From Deltaproteobacteria bacterium (GTDB lineage Bacteria; Desulfobacterota; Syntrophia; Syntrophales; UBA5619): a DNA stretch of 9,167 nucleotides. The stretch lies in the NCBI GenBank assembly GCA_026388365.1, contig JAPLJW010000245.1, forward strand, positions 1-9,167. Direction: 5' to 3'. Of this stretch, positions 6,054 to 9,167 are shown piece after piece (the stretch's first letter is position 1; each line of letters starts with the position of its first letter). A program made the translations under genes and the position numbers. Under the pieces are notes generated by a model. It saw only the letters and a list, made by a program, of their open reading frames with translations, did no database searches and had not been told where the DNA came from.

Positions 6054-6285
6054 ATGAATGGTCTTGGTCATCTCTTCCGCGAAGGTTACGATGCATTGAA
6101 ACGATTGATTCTGGGCAGTATGGGCACATCGTATTTTTTACCGGTGCAGGGATGCCTGCTGAAAGCGGCGTGCCCACCTATCGGGCCACGGCGGAATCTG
6201 GAACCAGTATCACTGGGAGGAGTATGCCTGACAACCTGACAAAGAATTTCCAAAAGTGGGGAGAGGATGGGGAGAGAATAACAAA
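6054..6285 (+). pseudogene. Sir2-family NAD-dependent deacylase, N-terminal fragment with two frameshifts
   Basis: Three reading frames in turn encode one recognisable sirtuin N-terminus. From ATG 6054 (GTGAGG just upstream) frame one gives EGYDALKRLILGS. A shift near 6115 leads to frame two with HIVFFTGAGMPAESGVPTYR, the NAD-binding GAGxSxESGxPxYR motif, with Pro in place of the usual Ser. A second shift near 6183 gives GHGGIWNQYHWEEYA in frame three, which then meets TGA where relatives continue with CQ. A decayed PDKEFPKV-like stretch follows before all similarity ends. Intact sirtuins have about 240-260 residues, so the catalytic His and zinc-binding Cys regions are absent. The break lies next to the tRNA-Phe terminator. 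No functional protein is expected. Confidence 0.82.
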
Positions 6286-6291
6286 AGAAAG

Positions 6292-6325
6292 AAAAAGGGG
6301 TCGCGGTATTTCTCCGTAACCCCTT
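6292..6325 (-). terminator. Intrinsic terminator of tRNA-Phe
   Basis: On the minus strand AAGGGGT (6319-6325) pairs with ACCCCTT (6295-6301). An inner ACGG/CCG extension continues the stem around an AGAAATA loop, and TTTTTCTTTC follows. It begins 8 bases after the encoded CCA of the tRNA and is a good factor-independent terminator. Confidence 0.85.
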
Positions 6326-6333
6326 GATTCTTA

Positions 6334-6409
<76 letters not shown>

Positions 6410-6444
6410 CCATTCGGCGGGCAATCGCCGAAATGGAAGGCTTC

Positions 6445-6472
6445 TCTATAAAATAATGCCCCCGTTTGTCAA
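6445..6472 (-). promoter_or_regulatory. Promoter of tRNA-Phe
   Basis: On the minus strand TTGACA (6467-6472, 6/6) is followed by a 16-base spacer and TATAGA (6445-6450). Transcription should begin near 6438, about 29 bases before the mature tRNA. The leader contains a small CGGCG/CGCCG hairpin. Two A-rich tandem repeats lie directly upstream of the -35 box and may act as an UP element. Confidence 0.8.
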
Positions 6473-6474
6473 GG

Positions 6475-6503
6475 CATTTTTCCGTCAGCCATTTTTCCGT
6501 CAG
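6475..6503. repeat. 15-bp-spaced tandem repeat upstream of the tRNA-Phe promoter
   Basis: CATTTTTCCGTCAG occurs at 6475-6488 and again at 6490-6503. On the minus strand each copy reads CTGACGGAAAAATG and lies 2-31 bases upstream of the -35 box. A-tracts in this position are typical of UP elements that bind the RNA polymerase alpha subunit, but the exact duplication is more than is needed for that. Confidence 0.75.
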
Positions 6504-6548
6504 GTATGCGCCCCATTGCGGGTGAGATCAGAAATCGTCGGCGCACGA

Positions 6549-7154
6549 CTATTCCATTCGCTCCTCCAGAGGAACGAAGGTTTTCTGTTCTCCGGCGGAT
6601 GGGGGCATCTCGGAGGTGACGCCTGCCGGCGCCGTTGTTCTGTTTGCAGCATTTTCGGTGAAATTCCTGTACGCGTCCCGATCGGATTCGTCTTTCTCGC
6701 GGATGACGAGGGTGGCGGCAATCTTGTCATGCCACCCCTGCCTCTTGCCGTCAAAAGCGATCCAGAGAAAGCCGAGGCCGAGGACGGGGCCGGAGATCAG
6801 ATAGCCTACGCACCGCAGAAAGGCGATGCCCGGAGTCATCGGGTCGCCCGACGCCTGGATCACGCGCAGGCCGAGAAGCATCTTTCCCGGCGTCCGGCCT
6901 GCGATCCCGTGAAACCATGTGAAGTACGTCATCCCGGCGAGGAGAGAGGCGGCGAGATAGAGGAGCGCAAAGACGCCCATCCCGTGCGTCATATCCGCGG
7001 GAGAGGACAGAACGCGGCCCATTATGTCGCCCCTCAAACCCAGGGCGAGCAGGCCGATCAGGAACAGGATCAGGGAGACGAAGTAGAGAATGATTTTGTC
7101 GACGAGAAAGGCGAAAAGTCTCCGCCAGAAACCGCCGTACCGTCTGTCCGTCAT
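6549..7154 (-). CDS. RDD-domain inner-membrane protein (201 aa)
   Basis: This RDD-family membrane protein has no assigned reaction; some relatives have been linked to ion transport. RRLFAFLVDKIIL (11-23) carries the conserved Arg and Asp of the first helix. Further hydrophobic segments lie at about 20-40, 60-78 and 113-134. RTPGKMLLGLRVI (87-99) and DGKRQGWHDKIAATLVI (135-151) are the other family hallmarks. The last 50 residues are polar, low in complexity and probably cytoplasmic, an extension beyond the core domain. The ATG at 7154 has AAAGGAAT 7 bases upstream; the frame is open for 50 more codons into rsmE, but those read as Arg/Ser-rich shadow sequence. It begins 13 bp after the rsmE stop and should be the third gene of the prmA-rsmE operon. 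Confidence 0.92.
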   Translation of the reverse strand: MTDRRYGGFWRRLFAFLVDKIILYFVSLILFLIGLLALGLRGDIMGRVLSSPADMTHGMGVFALLYLAASLLAGMTYFTWFHGIAGRTPGKMLLGLRVIQASGDPMTPGIAFLRCVGYLISGPVLGLGFLWIAFDGKRQGWHDKIAATLVIREKDESDRDAYRNFTENAANRTTAPAGVTSEMPPSAGEQKTFVPLEERME

Positions 7155-7167
7155 GGTTTTATTCCTT

Positions 7168-7932
7168 TCATGCCGTCGCTTCTGCTTTCCCGCCGCCCCT
7201 TTCGTACTGGAGGATGGCGAGGACGGCGAGCGACGCCGTCTCCACGCGGAGCACCCGCTTTCCCAAACTGACGGAGAGAAAGCCCGCCTGCCGGGCCAGT
7301 TCAATTTCTTCCGCGCTGAACCCTCCCTCCGGACCGATCACCAAAACGAATTCCTTCAATCCAGAACGGGATGGATCTCTAAGAATCTCACGGATTCCTG
7401 TTTTCGTCTCCTCCTCCCAGGGGATCAGTCGGAGGCCGTTTTCGGGAACGTCGCGAAGCATCCGCTCAAACGTCACGATCTCCCCGATCTCCGGGATGTC
7501 GGGCCGTCCGCACTGGCGGGAGGCTTCGACGGCGATCTTTTGCCACCTCTCCCTCTTCCGCGGAAGCTGTTCCGGCTGCCAGCGGGGGACGGACCGCTCC
7601 GCGAGGAAGGGGACGATCCGCTCCGCACCCAGTTCCGTCGCGTGCCGGATGATCCCGTCCATCTTTTCCACCTTGGGGACGGCCTGACAGAGGGTCACGT
7701 GAATCTCGGCGGCGGGCACAACCCTTCGACCGGTGATCTCCAACTCGATCCCGTCCGCGGTCCGCCGCCGGATGACCGCCTCGTACTCCCAGCCCGTGCC
7801 GTTAAAGATGAGCAGGGGATCCCCTTCCCTCATCCGGAGGACGGTTTTGAGATAGCGCGCCTGATTTGCGGCCGCCGCGCAGACGGCGCCCGTCTCGAGG
7901 GGGCGCGGAAGGTAGAGACGGGGAATCGTCAC
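7168..7932 (-). CDS. rsmE: 16S rRNA (uracil-1498-N3)-methyltransferase RsmE (254 aa)
   Basis: RsmE methylates N3 of U1498 in 16S rRNA of the small ribosomal subunit, using S-adenosylmethionine. The N-terminal PUA-like part (about 1-75) begins with RLYLPRPL and holds LKTVLRMREGD. The SPOUT methyltransferase domain follows, with AVPKVEKMDGIIRHATELG (84-102), EASRQCGR (136-143) and the knot motifs VIGPEGGFSAEE (198-209) and LGKRVLRVETA (223-233). Length is normal for the family. The start is GTG 7932, which overlaps the prmA stop as GTGA (7929-7932). This four-base overlap suggests translational coupling and explains the weak ribosome site (AAAGAGAG at some distance). An in-frame extension upstream lies within prmA and is not credible. 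Confidence 0.95.
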   Translation of the reverse strand: MTIPRLYLPRPLETGAVCAAAANQARYLKTVLRMREGDPLLIFNGTGWEYEAVIRRRTADGIELEITGRRVVPAAEIHVTLCQAVPKVEKMDGIIRHATELGAERIVPFLAERSVPRWQPEQLPRKRERWQKIAVEASRQCGRPDIPEIGEIVTFERMLRDVPENGLRLIPWEEETKTGIREILRDPSRSGLKEFVLVIGPEGGFSAEEIELARQAGFLSVSLGKRVLRVETASLAVLAILQYERGGGKAEATA

Positions 7933-8888
7933 GGCCGGCCGCTCTCTTTCTTCAGGACGTAGCAGAGCCACTCCTTTTCGGTGATGAGGCGGTGGATCGG
8001 GAAGGAATCTCCGGGGAAATGGGCCTCGATGTCCGGTTTGTTCTGTTCGATGATCCCCGAGATGACGAGGTAGCCGCCGGGCCGGAGCAGGCGGATCAAA
8101 TGGGACCGAAGCTTGATCAGGATCTTCGCCGTCATGTTTGCCACGATCAGGTGGAAGGACTCCGTGAGGGTGGCGACGTCGCAATTCCGGATTTCGACGC
8201 GGTCATCAACCTGGTTGATCCGGGCATTTTCCCGGGCGATCTCGACGGCCTTCTTGTCGATGTCCACGCAGAGGACCTTCTCTGCGTCCAATTTCGCGCA
8301 GGCGATGCCAAGGATGCCCGTTCCTGTCCCGACGTCGAGGACGCGCCACTGCTCGACGCTCCGGTCCCGGAGAAGAATCTCCTCGATCGCCTCCAGGCAC
8401 ATCCGGGTTGAGGCGTGTTGGCCGGTGCCGAAGGCCATGCCGGGGTCGATTTCGATGACGATGTCCCGGCCGGTCGGCGAGAAGCGTTCCCATGTCGGCT
8501 TGATGACGATGTTCCGGCTCACCCGGAGGGGCTTAAAGTATTTCTTCCACGCCTCACCCCAATCGGGATCGCGGATGCTCTCCGTCCGGAAGGCGGGTTT
8601 CTCCAACTCCGGAAAGAGCTCTGCCAGGCTGTCGATATAGGTATGAAGCGCGGCGAGACGCTGTTCCAGGCGGACGTCGAAAGGGAGGAAGGCCTTCAGG
8701 ACCTCCCCGGAGGCGGTTTCGGGAAAATCGTTCGGCGATTTCGGTTCCAGGGACTCCTGGAAGGCCCCCTGGGCGCCGATCTCCGTCACGAAGTTGGCCA
8801 GGGCGTCGATCATTTCCATCGGGGCGGAAAGCTCGATCTTCAGCCAATAGCCCTTCTTTTCTGCCGCTTTGGCATGCAGTTCCGACAT
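7929..8888 (-). CDS. prmA: Ribosomal protein L11 methyltransferase PrmA (319 aa)
   Basis: PrmA adds methyl groups to ribosomal protein L11 with S-adenosylmethionine as donor. The N-terminal substrate-recognition domain (about 10-110) contains the family's DALANFVTEIGAQG stretch, and DPDWGEAWKKYFKPL (107-121) forms the linker. The methyltransferase domain shows DPGMAFGTGQHAST (148-161), the SAM-binding VLDVGTGTGILGI (183-195), the acidic strand end VDID (208-211) and VANMTAKIL (249-257), which stands where many class I methyltransferases have N-P-P-Y-like motifs. The length is slightly above the usual ~290-300, because of the N-terminal domain. The ATG at 8888 has AAAGGAGG about 8 bases upstream, and the promoter at 8917-8945 rules out the longer reading from 9032. 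It is first in the operon with rsmE and the RDD gene. Confidence 0.95.
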   Translation of the reverse strand: MSELHAKAAEKKGYWLKIELSAPMEMIDALANFVTEIGAQGAFQESLEPKSPNDFPETASGEVLKAFLPFDVRLEQRLAALHTYIDSLAELFPELEKPAFRTESIRDPDWGEAWKKYFKPLRVSRNIVIKPTWERFSPTGRDIVIEIDPGMAFGTGQHASTRMCLEAIEEILLRDRSVEQWRVLDVGTGTGILGIACAKLDAEKVLCVDIDKKAVEIARENARINQVDDRVEIRNCDVATLTESFHLIVANMTAKILIKLRSHLIRLLRPGGYLVISGIIEQNKPDIEAHFPGDSFPIHRLITEKEWLCYVLKKESGRP

Positions 8889-8916
8889 ATTCCGCGCCTC
8901 CTTTCTCGGTCGGATA

Positions 8917-8945
8917 TCTATAACCTTTTCGTGCGGATATTTCAA
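8917..8945 (-). promoter_or_regulatory. prmA: Promoter of the prmA-rsmE-RDD operon
   Basis: On the minus strand TTGAAA (8940-8945, 5/6) is followed by a 17-base spacer and TATAGA (8917-8922). The transcript should start near 8910, about 22 bases before the ATG at 8888, just enough for the AAAGGAGG site. Confidence 0.72.
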
Positions 8946-8957
8946 GCGGCTTGAATT

Positions 8958-8986
8958 TTGGGGGCCGTCATGGTAGCGTCTATAAC
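8958..8986 (+). promoter_or_regulatory. Possible promoter of the siroheme-synthase-type gene
   Basis: TTGGGG (8958-8963, 3/6) lies 17 bases before TATAAC (8981-8986, 5/6) on the plus strand. Transcription would start near 8993, at the first copy of the REP-like repeat, so the palindrome would lie in the leader of the mRNA. The -35 box is poor. Confidence 0.35.
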
Positions 8987-8992
8987 AGAGGC

Positions 8993-9043
8993 GGGGACAC
9001 GATGCCGAGCATCTGGGGACACGATGCCGCATCGTGTCCCCAG
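8993..9043. repeat. REP-like palindrome with a 15-bp direct repeat
   Basis: CTGGGGACACGATG (9013-9026) and CATCGTGTCCCCAG (9030-9043) form a perfect 14-bp inverted repeat around CCG. GGGGACACGATGCCG also occurs as a direct repeat at 8993-9007 and 9015-9029, and a small GATGC/GCATC stem overlaps the junction. GGGGACA-headed hairpins are known from REP-type elements mobilised by Y1 transposases (RAYTs) in related bacteria; assigning this one to that class is inference. It lies in the divergent gap between prmA and the siroheme-synthase-type gene, ending 20 bases before the latter's start. Confidence 0.75.
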
Positions 9044-9063
9044 AAAATGGTTTGGGAGCGACG

Positions 9064-9167
9064 GTGAGATATTACCCTCTGTGCCTGGACATCTCCGGGA
9101 AACGTTGCGTCGTCGTCGGCGGCGGAAACGTGGCCGAGCGCAAGGTCGAGAGGCTTCTCGCCTGCGG
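9064..9167 (+). CDS. Siroheme synthase / precorrin-2 dehydrogenase, N-terminal fragment
   Basis: The first 34 codons are visible before the right edge. They begin with GTG and read RYYPLCLDISGKRCVVVGGG followed by NVAERKVERLLACG. This is the start of the CysG/Met8-type NAD-dependent precorrin-2 dehydrogenase and ferrochelatase, which oxidises precorrin-2 to sirohydrochlorin for siroheme or related tetrapyrroles. VVGGGNVAERK (17-27) is the Rossmann NAD-binding turn with the family's conserved A-x-R-K. GTG 9064 is the start: GGGAG (9054-9058) lies 5 bases upstream and the protein begins directly with the family's YYPL. Whether a methyltransferase (CysG-C) domain is fused cannot be seen. It is divergent from prmA. 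Confidence 0.9.
   Translation, partial: MRYYPLCLDISGKRCVVVGGGNVAERKVERLLAC

Noticed and set aside
6410..6548. Possible terminator between the RDD gene and the tRNA-Phe promoter
   Set aside because: Only a TGCGCC/GGCGCA pairing with a loop of over 25 bases and no U-tract is found; not enough to call a terminator.
6456..7271. Long plus-strand open frame opposite the RDD gene
   Set aside because: It is the high-GC antisense shadow of a clear RDD-family protein; its translation is charged, low-complexity and matches no family pattern.
7090..7962. Long plus-strand open frame opposite rsmE
   Set aside because: The minus strand encodes a full RsmE with all knot motifs; the plus reading is compositional shadow without a ribosome site.
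8415..8954. 179-codon plus-strand frame opposite prmA
   Set aside because: PrmA on the minus strand is complete and has a good promoter and ribosome site; this frame crosses the prmA promoter.

Overview
The window looks like chromosomal DNA of a Gram-negative, probably anaerobic bacterium. A deltaproteobacterial (Desulfobacterota, Syntrophales-like) origin is my best guess. It rests on the radical SAM/nitroreductase content, the short CGTCATTCCGGCGAAAGC-type palindromic element, and a siroheme-synthase gene beside prmA. This is inference from gene content; no rRNA marker is present.

Layout. Positions 1-1666 (minus strand) hold a GC-rich pair: an unrecognised four-helix membrane protein, then a membrane-anchored metallophosphoesterase that runs off the left edge. 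Positions ~1670-6330 are clearly AT-richer and hold single-gene units and debris: a 27-codon remnant of a DUF3795-like gene, two tandem but different nitroreductases (minus), a TatD-linked-type radical SAM protein and an SGNH-hydrolase lipoprotein (plus), a 121-bp MITE-like element flanked by ATTA repeats, an HU gene (minus), and a frameshifted N-terminal fragment of a Sir2 deacylase gene. This segment ends exactly at the 3' end of a tRNA-Phe gene (minus). From ~6430 to the right edge the DNA is GC-rich again and holds the minus-strand cluster prmA-rsmE-RDD membrane protein. A REP-like palindrome separates prmA from a divergent siroheme-synthase-type gene (plus) cut by the right edge.

How it works together. 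PrmA (ribosomal protein L11 methylation) and RsmE (16S rRNA m3U1498 methylation) overlap by four bases (GTGA) and form a translation-modification operon, with an RDD protein 13 bp further on. The tRNA-Phe has its own promoter and a strong intrinsic terminator. Four good sigma70-type promoters are readable: three with a TATAGA -10 box (prmA, tRNA-Phe, HU) and one with TTGACA-17-TATACT (membrane protein). Two of them have short tandem repeats directly upstream of the -35 box.

No CRISPR array, integrase, intact transposase or complete defence system is visible. The most unusual points are the gene-remnant-rich AT-rich segment abutting tRNA-Phe, the MITE with its target duplication, the metallophosphoesterase with Gln where a metal-binding His is expected, and a TatD-linked radical SAM gene with no tatD next to it.
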